Shown here: one piece after another, positions 1 through 12,294 of the stretch
Position numbering within the stretch: position 1 is the first letter of the stretch
How the letters are laid out: the number at the start of each line of letters is the position of its first letter
NCBI GenBank assembly: GCA_022410635.1
Contig: JAJVDF010000194.1
Coordinates: forward strand, 1,466,576-1,530,575
Length of the DNA: 64,000 bases
Direction of reading: 5' to 3'
Origin: Tretioscincus oriximinensis
Lineage: Eukaryota; Chordata; Lepidosauria; Squamata; Gymnophthalmidae
Translations under genes and position numbers: made by a program
The notes under the pieces: model-generated
What the model was told of the DNA's origin: nothing
Databases searched by the model: none
Seen by the model: the letters and a program-made list of their open reading frames with translations, nothing else

Positions 1-3000
1 ATTTTTCGTGGATATTGTGGCCTACTTTAGATTGCTGCGTTTTCAGCTGGCAAGTAGAAACAGTTCTAGAATGCTGGCACATATATGAATCTCTCTACAC
101 ACACTGGACTAACATGTCAGAGTCAGCTGCTGCATTATGACCCCATCAGCTCTTGTAACTCAAATGTAGGAGGTGGAGCAGTGCAGTTCATCATCAAGAG
201 AAATAAATGAAGTACATTAATCAGTACTGCACAGACTTCCATCAAATATACAATGAAATATGTTGGTCTCATTTAATTTGCTTATTGAAATGAGAAGCAA
301 AATTTAGGTAACTATGAAAATGGATCAGATTTATGAGTGGTTGTATAATGTTCTGCAAAGCATTGATATTTGTTGGAATATGCATCTCTTTGCAGNCTTC
401 AGAAGAATAAGAGCTATGTCCCTTTAAGACATTTATTTTCTGCTTCNGCTAAAGGCTCGGGACTACCCCTTTTGTTTGATACTTTTCAGTGCCAAGATCC
501 CTGCACTTTTTTTTAACTTTGCAAACACCTCTTCTCGCAACACCTCTACATACACCTTTTTCTAAGCAGACTCTCTGGTCATGAAGGCCTGTAGCTGGGC
601 CCGTGTTATANAGGGTATCTGTTATGTGCCTGTTATGAATCTTTTCTCCTTTCTTCTTNCCCTATAGCAACAAAGTCAGTGCCAGTGTAAACTTGATGTA
701 AAGAAATTGTAAGTAGTTTTGTTTTTGATTATCAAAACTGAGTCTTGCCTTGTTATTTTAGAACCGATCAATCAATTTGGAACTTGGTGCCTGACAGCAT
801 TATTATTTCAAATTCTCAATAATATTCACATCCAAATTCCTGGTTCCACAGAGAAGAATATGAATTATTATGGAACTAGGGTAGATANTGGGGGAGATTG
901 TGTGAATGATTCCTTCAATATCACCCAAAATCTAAAAACACTTTCTCAGTTGCAGATATTACTAGTGTTGGACTATTGTATCACAAGTGCAGTAAAATAC
1001 GAAGCAGTTTTCAAACTATGGACCCTTCTGCATTTACTTTTGGTCTAGCCTAAGGTGTAAAATACAGATCTCTCTGCAGTGTTGTAGGAGGCACCACCCA
1101 ATGCTGATATCTGAATATGACAGAATGTAGTCTAGTTAAAGAACTGGACTGCTAGTAGAACCAATGGGCTTCAATACNGAACACTCTCATATTAACCATT
1201 TAATTGGTGCACCAAAGTGTATCAGTAAAATATCCTTTTAGAAGCTCTGGGACTAAGAACCGTTCGTACCCATTCAGAATCCTCAAAGGGCAATTTTGAA
1301 GTTTTTATGAGCTTTGGGGTCAATGAGAGGTTGCTCTGGACAAGAGCTATTATACAGATGGCAGACTACTGAACGCTAGGATTACCAATTCACTTGGATT
1401 AGCTGGTTTTTCCTGGTTTTAATGCCATTTCTCAGCTTTCTGCTAAAAACGTAGAAAAGCNGGGAATAAACCACAGGGGTTGTGATTGGGGGTGGTGAGA
1501 CTGCTTATAATNACTCCCAAGCTTTCCTCACCCCCCTCCCTATTTTGAAATATGACCATTCTAATCTCGTGGTTTCATATCCACTAATTCAGATCATAGC
1601 CCTCGAGAGCATCTTCTGCCTCACTCTCTGCTAGTCCACCGGATAGCCCACATGCACATCAGCATCAGCCAANCCAATTCTTCCATCACTGTACTTGTGA
1701 CAGAAGTAGATTGAGAGCTGGTCACTGCTCATGCGCATGCATGCCAGGTGTTCACTGGCAGATGGTGAGGGCAAATATAGCTTTTCTTCCATCAAAGCCA
1801 TCTTCTCTCTTGCCTTCTGCTGCCTTTTCTGTCATATCACCTGTACTGCAGTGAAAAAAGAAGCTGCCTTTACCACATTTTCTGTGCACAAGAATCTATG
1901 AATTTTAACATTTGAATTATTCAACCCATTTTTTTAAATAAGACTTTTACCACCCAGAAATCCAGAATTTAATCATGAATAATCAGGAGGGGGTACCATG
2001 CCCCAACATCCAGGAGTACTCCAGTCATTCTAGGAGGTGTGGTAGTTTGACCCACATTCAGATCAGTCGGATGCTGAGACATTTTATGCACTATGGAATC
2101 CATATATAAAATCCATTTTTAAGGGCCTGAAGTTGCAGGGCAGAGGAAGCATCACATATTTATTTAGAGGACTTCTATAAAACTCTAATGTGAAATGTAT
2201 GTTGATTTGGCAAGAGTCCATGACAACCTTGTTATATTTTCAAGCATGAAGGTTGCAGAATGTATGTGCAATTGGAGTGGTGGTGTTGTTCTTTCCCACA
2301 GGAGCCAATTAACACCACTGCTAAAGTCTGTATTCACTTCAGTGCTGCCATCCAATCACCCTAAACACTGGATTAAGATAAGATGAGCTTCTTCTTCAGT
2401 GAGACTTAAGCAGGTCCAACAGGGATCAACTGAAACCTGACACATTGGGTTGTTGGTGTACAAGGTTTCAGATTAATGCCATTCTAGTTCGTTTTTGTTT
2501 GTAAATGCCTCCTGTGGGAATGGAAACAAAGAGGTAAATCCCCTTCTTCACAATATGCAACTGAATAAGTATTCTACTTTCTCAAGCCGAAAACAACACA
2601 ACAGAAGATTAAAAACACACAAGGCACTTTCTGTTTCAGGGGTTCTACATGCTGTGCTAGCACAGACCATAGTGTAGGTCAGTGCTAGCCCAGATTGGTA
2701 TGGGGACAGCAGGCCTTTGAAACTTTTCATGGAATGAATAAGGTTGAGTATATTTTGAACCAAAAACAGCTACATGAAATGTCAAACTGGTATAAGAAAA
2801 TCAGGTGTCCCTCTGATGATGACAATAAAGAAATGAAATGAAAATTGTAACTGAGACCTTTGATCAAAACTTCATGACTGTTTAGTAATATTCCAATTAA
2901 GTACCATAGTAGTTGAAGAGGTGAGAGAACTTTGGTTTCTGCGGAACATGTATGAGATTATGGAGGATAAACTGTGGTTTAGGTTGCTTCCCCATTACAA

Positions 3001-3487
3001 CCTTAAATTTGCTATTTTTTATTAAATCTGAGAAAAAGCATTCACGGGTATGTCTCCACTCCACTCCAAATTTCCTCGCTGCTTCTTGTTTCTCTGTTAC
3101 ATTTCCTGACATTGCATACCATATAAGTCATTGCTGTGCTTTATTACAGCATTCTCAGNGAGCCAATGAGCTTTTTACAGCTAGTCTCAAAGTCACATTA
3201 CTGAAACAAGAAAAGTGAGCTAACAGAAAAACCAGGACCACAAGCCTTTTTANCAAGTGGATTGCTGAACTTCCATGAAGCAATGGGGGAAATTCTACAT
3301 TATGTTGCTGCNATCTGCAAAGTAGAAAGAATTAATGCTTATGTTGCTTTCAAAACAAAAACAACTGGAAGAGCTAGAAAAGCTGGCAAAGGAGACTTCC
3401 TCTAAGCTGCTTATGTTGCAACCAATTGTGTAACTGGCAATACCTTGTTGGGAACCAGAGAATGAAAAAGTAGTTTTCAGTGCTTCA
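1..3487. other. Non-coding stretch, no gene recognised
   Basis: I see no conserved coding frame, RNA gene or clear transposon here. The open frames present (for example 719-1048 plus and 2952-3218 plus) resemble no protein I know, and frames on both strands overlap, as expected by chance in AT-rich DNA. Several isolated N bases occur. Old, unrecognisable repeats could be hidden here. Confidence 0.6.
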
Positions 3488-3489
3488 TA

Positions 3490-3661
3490 GGCTGACCAGA
3501 TGACCCNGTTTTGGGGTGCCTCCCGGTTTTTGCTGAGGATTTTTTTTAACTTTTTTTTTTCAAAAAAAATTATTTAACTTTTTTTTTCCTCAGCAAAAAC
3601 AGGGAGGCACCCCAAAACTGGGTTTTCAACACCCACCCAAAAATGGGTCATCTGGTCAGCC
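3490..3661. mobile_element. Palindromic TA-flanked MITE, copy 1 (172 bp)
   Basis: The element is almost entirely an inverted repeat. The left end reads GGCTGACCAGATGACCC and the right end is its reverse complement, GGGTCATCTGGTCAGCC. Both sides are flanked by TA (3488-3489 and 3662-3663), the target duplication of Tc1/mariner transposons. Inside the arms come a G-rich block, a T-rich block and an A/T centre, mirrored on the other side. There is no coding capacity, so it would have needed a transposase supplied in trans. The same element occurs at 27006, 44268 and 54802. The ends resemble, from memory, a GACCAGATG-type MITE of turtles and crocodilians. Confidence 0.85.
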
Positions 3662-3663
3662 TA

Positions 3664-4547
3664 TTTTAGACATGAAATCAAAATGTCCTGATGGTTTGCT
3701 GACAATATCCTATGAGTGGAATCCTAGAAACCATGGATTTTACTTGTTCCATGTAGACAATATTGACTTCTGAGTACCTTAAACTGGATTGCTGTATAAA
3801 GGGCCTAAAACTCAGAAAACACACTTCTTAGAAAATGTACGCAGTCCCTATTCACTTTGTTTAGAGCCTAAAAGAAGAAAAAATAGGGTGGTAAGAGCAC
3901 ACTAGAGGCTAAAGTGCTGGCAAATAAACGTTTTGTTTTCACCCTCCCACTTGTCAGCTAATTAGCCCTTTCTTTGTCNTATTTTGCCTTCTGAAAAACT
4001 AAATTACTCATCTCCTGGGCTCCAGTCAATGAATAAACCTTTTCAACAGATGGCACAATAAATAAAATCACCACAAGAAGGACACCTTCATACCCACCGT
4101 GCTGCTCTTTACTGTGAGCTTATGGAGAGGAATTAAATATTCACTTGTTCCCAAGCACATAGAGAGAGGTTCCTAGAACTATGCAGGATAATACAGTAGC
4201 CCAGAGTTAGGAGAAACATGGTCTAAAGTGCAGCTTAGTTATTTAGCTATGCAGCGAAAACTGTTTCCTTGTTTATTTAAAAGCCAGCCTCACTCTCTTC
4301 AATGGTATTAGCTCATGAATAAAGATTGGAATTGCAGCTTTATCCTTGCTGAACTCTCTGTGACATCCCCCCTGGCAAACTAGTACTAGATTGGGATACA
4401 GTACTATGTGCAGTGATTTTTCATTTTTATTTTTCTACTGAAGGAACCTTTGTCAAAACCTAACATCAGAGTGAACATGCTAATATAGATCAAGCGTTTC
4501 TTAGTCAGTGAGGAAGCATGACAGGACATATTCCTTCTAGTAGCAGG
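3664..4547. other. Non-coding stretch, nothing recognised
   Basis: AT-rich sequence between the MITE and the SINE. I see no conserved frame, structured RNA or identifiable repeat. Confidence 0.55.
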
Positions 4548-4862
4548 CACTGATAGCTCAGTTGCTTAGGAATTCGCCTCTCAGCTGGGAGATGGGGTTT
4601 CGAAGCCCTGTGTGGGACTTGGGGAGGGGTGAGCACCTTCCACCAGCCTGTAGCTCTAGCCAACCCAGCTATTCGAAAGCAAGAATTGCAAGAAATTGCA
4701 ACTGACTGCAGGTAGATACATGGGAACCACCACAGCCTGGTGGGGAAGATAGAATGTAAGCCTTCGGGCAAAATACCCTTGTAAGCCGCTTTGAGTCCCT
4801 TTGAAAGGTGAGAAAAGCGGGGTATAAGAACCCAGTTCTTCTTCTTCTTCTTCTTCTTCTTC
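4548..4862 (+). mobile_element. tRNA-derived SINE with (TTC)n tail, copy A (best preserved)
   Basis: The head carries a box A-like TAGCTCAGTTGC (about 4555) and a box B-like GGTTTCGAAGCCC (about 4597), the internal RNA polymerase III promoter of tRNA genes. A unique body follows, with a GCAAGAATTGCAAGAAATTGC block. The 3' part contains GCCGCTTTGAGTCCCTTTG and GCGGGGTATAAGAACCCAG and ends in a TTC microsatellite. The GCCGC-TGAG-CCTT-GGGGTATAA pattern resembles the 3' end of the L2-clade LINE in this window, suggesting L2-driven retrotransposition. Other copies are at 28227, 31704, 55996, 56264 (minus) and 62480. I do not know the formal family name. Confidence 0.8.
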
Positions 4863-6312
4863 TGTCTGTCTGTTTTGAATGCATGAAAAATAAAGCCAAG
4901 AAGCTGATGCTAAATTTCCAAATGTGGAATTCCACTTGTGGGATTGTGCAATGTTGCATGTTTCATGGAACAACTTTTTCCTGCTCAGGTTTGCTGAAGG
5001 GACAAGGAAGAAAATGTAAAAACTTGCACTGTAGTGACTGTTACCAAAAATGTAATCCAGGTCAAGCATCCTCTGCAGAAGCTTGTAGTTAACATCACAA
5101 TGACCCACAAATTAGTATTGTGGAAAACTTTTGAGGGCAGGAGTCTCAACTGAACTGCTCTGCTCAGACTGCTATTAGTTGTTTCCCTGCCATATGATAA
5201 AGGTAACTAAAGTCAGGTTCTTTTCTTCCAAATAGTTCCTCTCATCCCCATCTCCCAGCTGCCTCCAGTGGATATTAAGTGATCCCACAGGCATCTGACA
5301 TCATTTAAGATGTAGATACATCAACCAAGATGGCTTACATATGTTTGTACAGTAAAGTGAATACTGTTTCTTTACATTTTCAGTGCCTCAGGGCCACCCT
5401 AAACACACTTACATAGCATAGTAATGATACCATAGAAGACCTCAAAGTGTGTGAAACATACATTCCTTTATTGCCTGAGCTAATGTCCCTTGATAGTCAA
5501 TGATCATGGGCATCAGAAGCGCCTTCCCCACAGACACTAGTTTCCACTTCTGGAAAGTTGCTGCTTCATTTTCTTGTTGTCTTATCACAAATCACATACT
5601 TCAACCCCCCATAGATCACAGACTTCTGGACCACTTCTTCATTTTTTTCAAAAAAATAGGATGGAGTGAAAATTTCTGTAACTTTGATGTTTTTTTATGA
5701 TTGCAAATGGATTGCCCTCAAACTTTCTTCTTTGAGGGCTGGAGCCAGCACTCTGGCCTTTAAAGTGGTAGGGCCAAGGATGATAGTACCACAGTTATAG
5801 AAGCCATCTCTACTGCTCCTAATTATACTCTTACACTTCTCTCAGCTATGTCCCCCCTTAATATTTTCATTTTGTCTTCCTTGCAAACAATTGTGCAGAT
5901 TAAATCAAGCTGTGTGCACAATAATTTGAAAAAACTAAAAGTGGAGAGAAAAAGATTTTAAAAGATTAAATTGTAATTAACTGTTTTCCTTCACTACAGG
6001 GGTAAACAATTGATAGATTCTTGATGACTATGGGATAGTTTCTATTTGGCATGACCTTCTATGGCCTTGGTTTCATTTTGGTTGACTTATAGGCACGATC
6101 CTTCCTCCCTTAGACAAACATGCAGAAACGAAGCTCCTAGCAAGTTTGTTATACCATGTTCTCCCTTAGGCCACATGGTCCTAGAATGTTTGCTAGTATT
6201 GGCCAGTGCATAATAGTTTTGTTGCCCAGCTATGCAGTTCAGTTCATAAACTGTACAGCAAAACATTTGCCTCATGCTCCTACGGGACTTAATAGAGGAC
6301 CCTCTAAGAAAG
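4863..6312. other. Non-coding stretch, no gene recognised
   Basis: The sequence contains a few chance frames (for example 4808-5092 plus, which begins inside the SINE). Nothing in it resembles a known protein, and I see no clear repeat boundary until the CR1 element begins at about 6313. Confidence 0.55.
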
Positions 6313-8945
6313 TCATAAGAATATAAGAAGAGGCATACTGGATTGGGCCAGAGCCCATCTAGTCCAGCATTCTGTGACACACACAGGCCCACCAGATGCA
6401 CCTGGGCAGTCCGAACAGAAGAAAGCAAAATATGCACCTGTTCATGACTCCCTGCAAATGGCATTTCAGGAGCACTATCTGTTGCTCCATTCCAGAGGCA
6501 GCATCCAGACATCCATCCTAGTACTTATTTATACCCTTGGTTTCCATAAACCTGTCTAGTCCTGTCTTGAAGCTGTCCAAGCTTTTAGCTACCACCACCT
6601 GTTCAGGAAGTAAATTCTACAGACCGATGACCCTCTGGGTGAAAAAATACTTTACTTTGTCTGTTCTCACTTTTACGCCCATCAATTTCAAGGAGTGCCC
6701 TCTGATCCTAATGTTCTGTGATAGAAAAATATTTTTTCTCTATTCACCCTGTCCATCCCATGCATGATTTTGTACACTTCAATCAGATCACTACTCAAAC
6801 GTTGCCTTTCGAGGCTGAAGAAGCCTAGACATTGCAGCCTGAATTCATAAGGCAGGTTCTTCAGACCCTTGATCATTCTTGTTGCCCCTTTCTGCACCTT
6901 CTAAAGTTCCACAGTATCCCTCTTGAGATGTAGTAACCAGAATTTAACACAGTATTCCAAATGTGGCCTCACCACAGATTTATAAAGAGGCAAGACAATA
7001 TTTGCTGACTTGTTTTCAGTTCCTTTCCTAATTATACCCAACATTGAATTCTCCTTTTTTGCTACTGCTGAACAATGGGTTGACATCTTCATTGAATTGT
7101 CCACCAACATCCCAAAATCCTTTTCTTGCTCGGTTACAGAAAGCTTGGTTCCCATCAGGTGGGAGGAGTAGTTGGAGTTCTTTGCCCCAATGTGCATGAC
7201 CTTGCACTTGCTTAAATTGAAGTGCATTTGCCACTTTGATGCCCACCCAATTTCAATAGTTCATTCTGAAGTGCCTTACAATCATTTTCAGTTTTCACTA
7301 CTCTGAACAGTTTAGTATTGTCAGTGAACTTGGCTACTTCACTATTTACCTCGGCATCCAGATAGTTTATGACTATTTTAAAAAGCAAAGGTCCCAGTAC
7401 AGACGCCTGGGGTACCCCACTTCTTACCTCTTTCCACTCAGAGAACTGTCCATTTATTACTACTCTCTGTTTTCTATCTTTTAGCCAGTTTCCAATCCAG
7501 GACAAAGTCTGTCCCCTTATACCATGAGTGTGGAACTTTTTTAAGAGCCTTTGATGAGGGACTTATCAAAAGCCTTCTGAAAATCTAGGTAGACAATATC
7601 AACTAGATCCCCTTTATCTACATGCTTGTTAACACTCTCAAAGAATTCTAGCAAGTTAGTAAGGCATGATTTACCTTTGCAGAGGCCATGCTGAGTTTCA
7701 TTCAGGAGTGCGTGCTTCTCTATGTGTTTAGTAATTTTGTCCTTAATTATGGTTTCCAACATTTTACCTGGAACTGATGTTAAACTGATTGGTCTATAAT
7801 TTCCAGGATCACCACGGGATCCTTTTTTGAAGATTGGTGTTACCAGTCTACTGGTATTATGCCTGATCTTAAGAAAGATTAAATATTTTGGTTAGAAGTT
7901 CAGCAATATCACATTTGAGTTTTATAAGAATTCTTGGTTGAATGCCACCTGGCCCTGGGGATGTATTAATATTCAGCTTATTAAGGCTAGCAAGGACCTC
8001 CTCCCTTGTTATCTCTATCCAGTTTAATTTCTCTGGTATTCTTCCTGAGAAGATTAAATCTGTTGCGGGTAAATACTCTGTCTTCTTCAGTGAAAAACTG
8101 AAGCAAAAAATTCATTTAACCTCTCTGCAATCTCCACGTCCCCCTTGATTATGCCCTTTTGTCCATTGCTATCTAATGGTCCAACCTACTTTCCTGGTAG
8201 GATTTTTATTTCTGATGTATTTTTAAAAAATCATTATTTCTTTTACTATTCTTTGCAATGTGCTCCTCAAAGTTTTTCTTCGCATCCCTGACTACTTTCG
8301 TGCATTTGGATTGTCACAGTTTGTGCTCCCTTCTTTTCTCCTCACTAGAATAAGCCTTCCACTTTTTAAATGAGTTTCACTTCATTCTAATGACTTCTCT
8401 TATTGCAGAGGTAAGCCATACCGGTATCTTCTTGGACTTGGCAGAATCCTTTCTTCTCTTGGAAATGTATTTTATTTGAGCTTCCAATAATTTGCAAACA
8501 ATTTCCTCACTTTTTGAAGGGACTGAACTTTTCTCACTTTCCCTTTTAATTTTCTTTTTACCATTTACCTCATTTTGGGAAAATTTCCTTTGTGAAAGTT
8601 GAAGGTTTCTGTGTTAGAACTGCTTGACAATTTTCTATCCATGTTTAAGTTGAAAGTTATTCTATTGTGGTCACTGTTTCCTGTGGGATTAGTTACAGTT
8701 ACATCCTGTATCATGTCCTGTTCATTACTTAGGACTAAATCCAGGATTCTTTTGTCCCAGTTGGTTCTAAAACAACCTGCTCTAGGAAGCAATCAGTTAG
8801 CATATCTAAGAATTTTATTTCTTTTTCATGAGTTGAACAAGAGTTTGGCCAATCAATGTGTGGATAGTTGAAGTCTCCCATTATTACTACCCTTCTGTTT
8901 TTAGAAGCTTCAATGAACTCATGTTCCAAATAAGTCTTCAAACTA
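6313..8945 (-). mobile_element. CR1-clade LINE, 5'-truncated, minus strand
   Basis: About 2.6 kb of a CR1 non-LTR retrotransposon. The left edge (6313-6530) is the reverse complement of the 3' terminus seen in other copies here (GACAGAATGCTGGATT ... CTTCTTATGTTCTTATG). To the right, in reverse, come the ORF2 C-terminal region, the reverse transcriptase and then part of the endonuclease, where homology stops near 8945. The ORF1 region and the start of the endonuclease are missing, which fits incomplete reverse transcription from the 3' end. It aligns along its length with the plus-strand copy at 40085-42826. Frameshifts and stops break the frame, so the copy cannot be active. Confidence 0.93.
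6517..8941 (-). pseudogene. CR1 ORF2 remnant (endonuclease plus reverse transcriptase)
   Basis: ORF2 of CR1 encodes an AP-like endonuclease that nicks target DNA and a reverse transcriptase that copies the element RNA at the nick. Here the endonuclease part (8565-8941) keeps GDFNYPHIDW and NSDHN. The reverse transcriptase keeps VDIVYLDFQKAFDK (about 7565-7630), but the following VPHQ block is lost at a frameshift. The catalytic FADD box reads FTDN (about 7330), so a metal-binding aspartate is missing. The C-terminal part (6688-7227) matches the plus-strand copy but is split over several frames. Decayed and non-functional. Confidence 0.9.
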
Positions 8946-9770
8946 TTTTAGCAATTCTTGCATGTGAAAGCATAATAACTTTGTGCCTTTTTTCATTTAC
9001 AAACGATGCAAATAAAATATTATCAAACCATATTGTTGCTATCTAATATTTTTTTCACTTTTGCCAAAAGAAGAACAATGCAGGAAAATAAATCAGAAGA
9101 AAAACAATGTGGAAATCTTCTTTGTCATTATTATTAGATTATTCTCATAAAAAATCTTAACAAAGTGAATGGCTGTGCTGTAGGCAAGGCATGATGAATT
9201 AACTCATTTTCTCCTCTTCAAGTATCTCCTGGCTCCTTACCCACTGTTGAATTTATAAACTGCCTGTTACCAGAAGCTTTTAGGTAAAATACAGTTTTCT
9301 TACAAGGACTGTAGTTTGAGTTTGCCTTATTAGCCAATCTTTATCTGTATGACACTTTCGAGAATGTTAGAAGTGTAGTTTTTATTAGTACAAATGTCTT
9401 CCAGAGACAACCACCACAATGGAATTCAAGAGGGGAGAATGTTATTGCTGCTTTCCTAGCAAAGGGAACTTTTGCTTATTTTTTATTTTAGCCACCCATG
9501 GCATTTGTAGAATATGGAGTTTCACTCTCTACACGTAACTCCCTTCAATATTACCATAATTGCATGTAGTCCGTTCCTAGAATTTCCTCTGAAACTTCTC
9601 CAACCTTTTTTTCTGAACAGAAAAGATCAAAACTCAGTTCCAACAGAATCTCCTTTTATCAGATATGATATTGAAACTCTGAACATGAAGCATCGTTCCT
9701 TCCTTCCTGCCTACCTGGCCTGTCTGCCTGTGAGAAAATAGTTTTATTCTTTCATTTATACCCAATCAGC

Positions 9771-9793
9771 AATAAATAAATAAATAAATAAAT
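9771..9793. repeat. (AAAT)n microsatellite
   Basis: Five to six tandem AAAT units, short and clean, in otherwise AT-rich DNA. Confidence 0.9.
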
Positions 9794-10713
9794 GATATAT
9801 ATCCATTTATGACAAGCTTCTAAAGCTTTCTACAAATAATGTGGGATTTTAAAAAAGTTATTTGCAGATTATATTAAAATATTTTGGTGATTGATGCACT
9901 GTGTTGAAAATCTACTAAATAAAAATAGATGTATTTTTACTTACGCTGAAATTACCAAAATATGAATTAGCAAAATTCTACAAAGTTGGAAGAAATAAGT
10001 TCAAGTGCAGACATCAAAACACTTACTTGGTCATGTAGAAAGACAAAGAACTATTTTCATATTTTAGGCTGGATTATATATAGTAAATTCTTCACTATCC
10101 AAGTTTTCATCAATGCCTATGATGTGAAATGTTTGACAGTAGCCCATTTGAACACTTATCATGAAAAGAATATAAGAATACAAAAGGGCTAGAGTCCTTC
10201 AGCATCCTTTCTCACTTAGGCTGCTAAAAACAGATGCGACAGCAGATTCGGTGTCCTCTGTTTGCATTTGGTTACCAGTAAAACCAACTGTGGAGTGCTC
10301 CCACTTTCTTCTGTACGCACACGACTCATTTCTGCTATGGAGTTCTTTGTCAAAACCTGAGACTGCTGCTGTTTTTCACCATTTGAATTAATTCTATTCC
10401 GGCTGTGGAAACCCCCATAGCAGTTCTCCTTTGTGCAGGAACTCTCTTTTCAGATTTGCGCTGATCCGTGATGTAATGGTTGCCCCAGCCAATGATGAAA
10501 GGGAGCGTTCCTGGGCTGAGTTGCTATGCACATATTTTCCTCATAACCCTCATTGAAGTAACATCTGCGCACAGGTCCTTTTGGGCAGCGCACTGCCCCA
10601 ACCTCGATCTCAGTATTTTTATTTGTAGCCAGAGCATACAGGATCACTGTNCACAGCAACACAGTGTCTTTCCCCTGCACTTTTCTCCTAATCTCCAATG
10701 AGGCTACATCCTT

Positions 10714-10755
10714 CCTGAGCAGAGAAAAAGGTTTCTTATCCTTTCTCTGCTCAGG
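10714..10755. repeat. Short strong inverted repeat (hairpin)
   Basis: The left arm starts CCTGAGCAGAGAAA and the right arm ends TTTCTCTGCTCAGG. They pair over about 16 bp with a two-base bulge, around an eight-base loop (TTTCTTAT). The arms are too short for a typical MITE and I see no target duplication. Confidence 0.75.
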
Positions 10756-11240
10756 TAGGGGATGGAGTAACAGCTTCAAGACCTGAGCCCAGCCAGGTTG
10801 TTGGTGGCAGGAGGGGTAGGGGTCATGCAGCAACTGTAGATGGAGCAGCTAGATTGGGAGGGAATGAAGGTGATCCGATGTCACAACGTGTTCTGTGGAC
10901 ACAGTGAAAGAGGACTGGAAATGGACAGGGGATTTGGCATTCACTTTGGACTGGCTTTGGAGATTTTCATAGTGCTTTTGATTCCATTTTTAACCCTAGT
11001 GCGTCTACAGCCATAATTGTCACCGACTGTTGCTGGACATGAAGCAGAAGAAGAAGACAAACCATCACCTCCAGCTCATCTCTCCAGTATAATATTTACA
11101 GACCAGTGTTTACTAATCTGTAGGAGAAGTATATCTAGGATCAGATTGAACCTCTAGAAGCAAGCTGCCAAACGTTATGTGAGGTTTCTGGCATGACATT
11201 GCACATCCAGATTTCTTTGGGGGCTTGGAGACATGCCCCA

Positions 11241-11308
11241 TTTTATTTATTTATTTATTGACTGACTGACTGACTTATTTATTTATTTACTTGCTGATTG
11301 ATTGATAT
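11241..11308. repeat. Compound tetranucleotide microsatellite (TTTA)n-(GACT)n-(TTTA)n
   Basis: Runs of TTTA, then GACT, then TTTA and GATT units follow each other without unique spacer. This is typical of slippage-driven interrupted microsatellites. Confidence 0.85.
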
Positions 11309-11352
11309 ATATACAGTGTATGTTAAAATGTTCCCTTAATTGAGTGGTATAT
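11309..11352. mobile_element. Possible degenerate end of a small mariner-type MITE
   Basis: TGTTCCCTTAATTG followed by AGTGGTATA resembles the right end of the 82-bp element at 54212-54293 (TGTTCCCTTAATTG ... GAGCAGTATA), with a few bases missing. The matching left end is not convincing, so this may be half an element or chance. Confidence 0.35.
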
Positions 11353-12263
11353 ATGTATATATAGCTTAACCATGTATTTAGTACTGTTGTACAGGGCATA
11401 TAAAATACAAATAAAACACAGAATAAAAATACAGTATCAGATACATGAAAACCAATAGCCAAGTACTGGGTTTGAAGTATATCTGTGTAATTCAAAGTTA
11501 GTGAGGCCTGTCAAAGGCCCTGGTGAATAGAAGAGTTTTAGGTTTGGATTTAAAAGAAACCAGCATGAAAGAAGAATGTAGATCAGTGTGAAGAGAATTC
11601 AAGAGATAGAGTCAGAAGAGATAAAGGGCAGGTATAAGAAGAGAAAGAGCCGACACGTGGCTGGACCAGGTGTTGGAACTGGGTAGAGAGGAGAGCAAGA
11701 AAGGGTTGATAGAAAGAAGAATATGCGTAATCATGAAGGACAAGGGCATGAAGGACATTCTGAACTTTGGAATGACCAGAAGATGCTGTGTGGATCTTCT
11801 CACTATGTAGTTTAAAATCTATGGGAATTCCAATGCGGCATGAGCTAATTGAACCAATAATAGTTAATGTTCCAGAGTTCTGAGTTATTTTGTGTGGAGA
11901 TTAGGCAAAGACGGAGCAGCAGCAATCATGGCATTAAGATAATTTTCTCCATGTCTTGAGGGTTCTTTCTGAAGGACTTACTAGGAAATCAACCCTGTAG
12001 GAGACTTCATTGAGGCTTAGAAGTTCCATTTATGTTCTTACCCACCAGCTGTCGAGATTGCCTCGATCTGCTATGCTAGATACCAGCTCAGCAGTTGGTA
12101 AAAGTTGAAGGAGGCCACTCGGTAGCAGCTGGGAAGGACAATTCAACAGCCAAGAATTAACCTGATATCAGCTGGTGAGTTCAGTGATCCAGAAAAAATG
12201 CTGTCATTTCAAGAATAAATTCACAGCCCAGGGACCCTGAGAGAAAACACTGGCTGCCTTTCC
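11353..12263. other. Non-coding stretch, possibly an old decayed repeat
   Basis: The segment from about 11370 to 11800 has the look of a LINE 3' end in minus orientation (AATAAAA-rich start, then TGTCAAAGGCCCTGGTGAATAG-like wording). I cannot tie it to a family, and the frame at 11612-11803 minus shows no sure motif. Confidence 0.35.
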
Positions 12264-12294
12264 TTTTTTTTTTTTTTTTTTTGGGGGGGGGGGG
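12264..12294. repeat. T19-G12 homopolymer junction
   Basis: Nineteen T are followed directly by twelve G. Read from the minus strand this is a C run followed by a poly-A run. The exact lengths are likely unreliable in any assembly. Confidence 0.9.

Larger units (their letters stand above)
8946..11240. other. Non-coding stretch with one microsatellite and one hairpin
   Basis: I see no recognisable gene. The frame at 10450-10833 minus is long for the region, but its translation contains an N and matches no family I know. The 10200-10830 segment has more GC and CpG than its surroundings and holds the hairpin at 10714. It could be an unrecognised old repeat or a non-coding element. Confidence 0.5.

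Noticed and set aside
4548..4630. Possible true tRNA gene, because of box A and box B
   Set aside because: No cloverleaf with paired acceptor arms is visible, and the sequence continues into a SINE body repeated elsewhere in the window.
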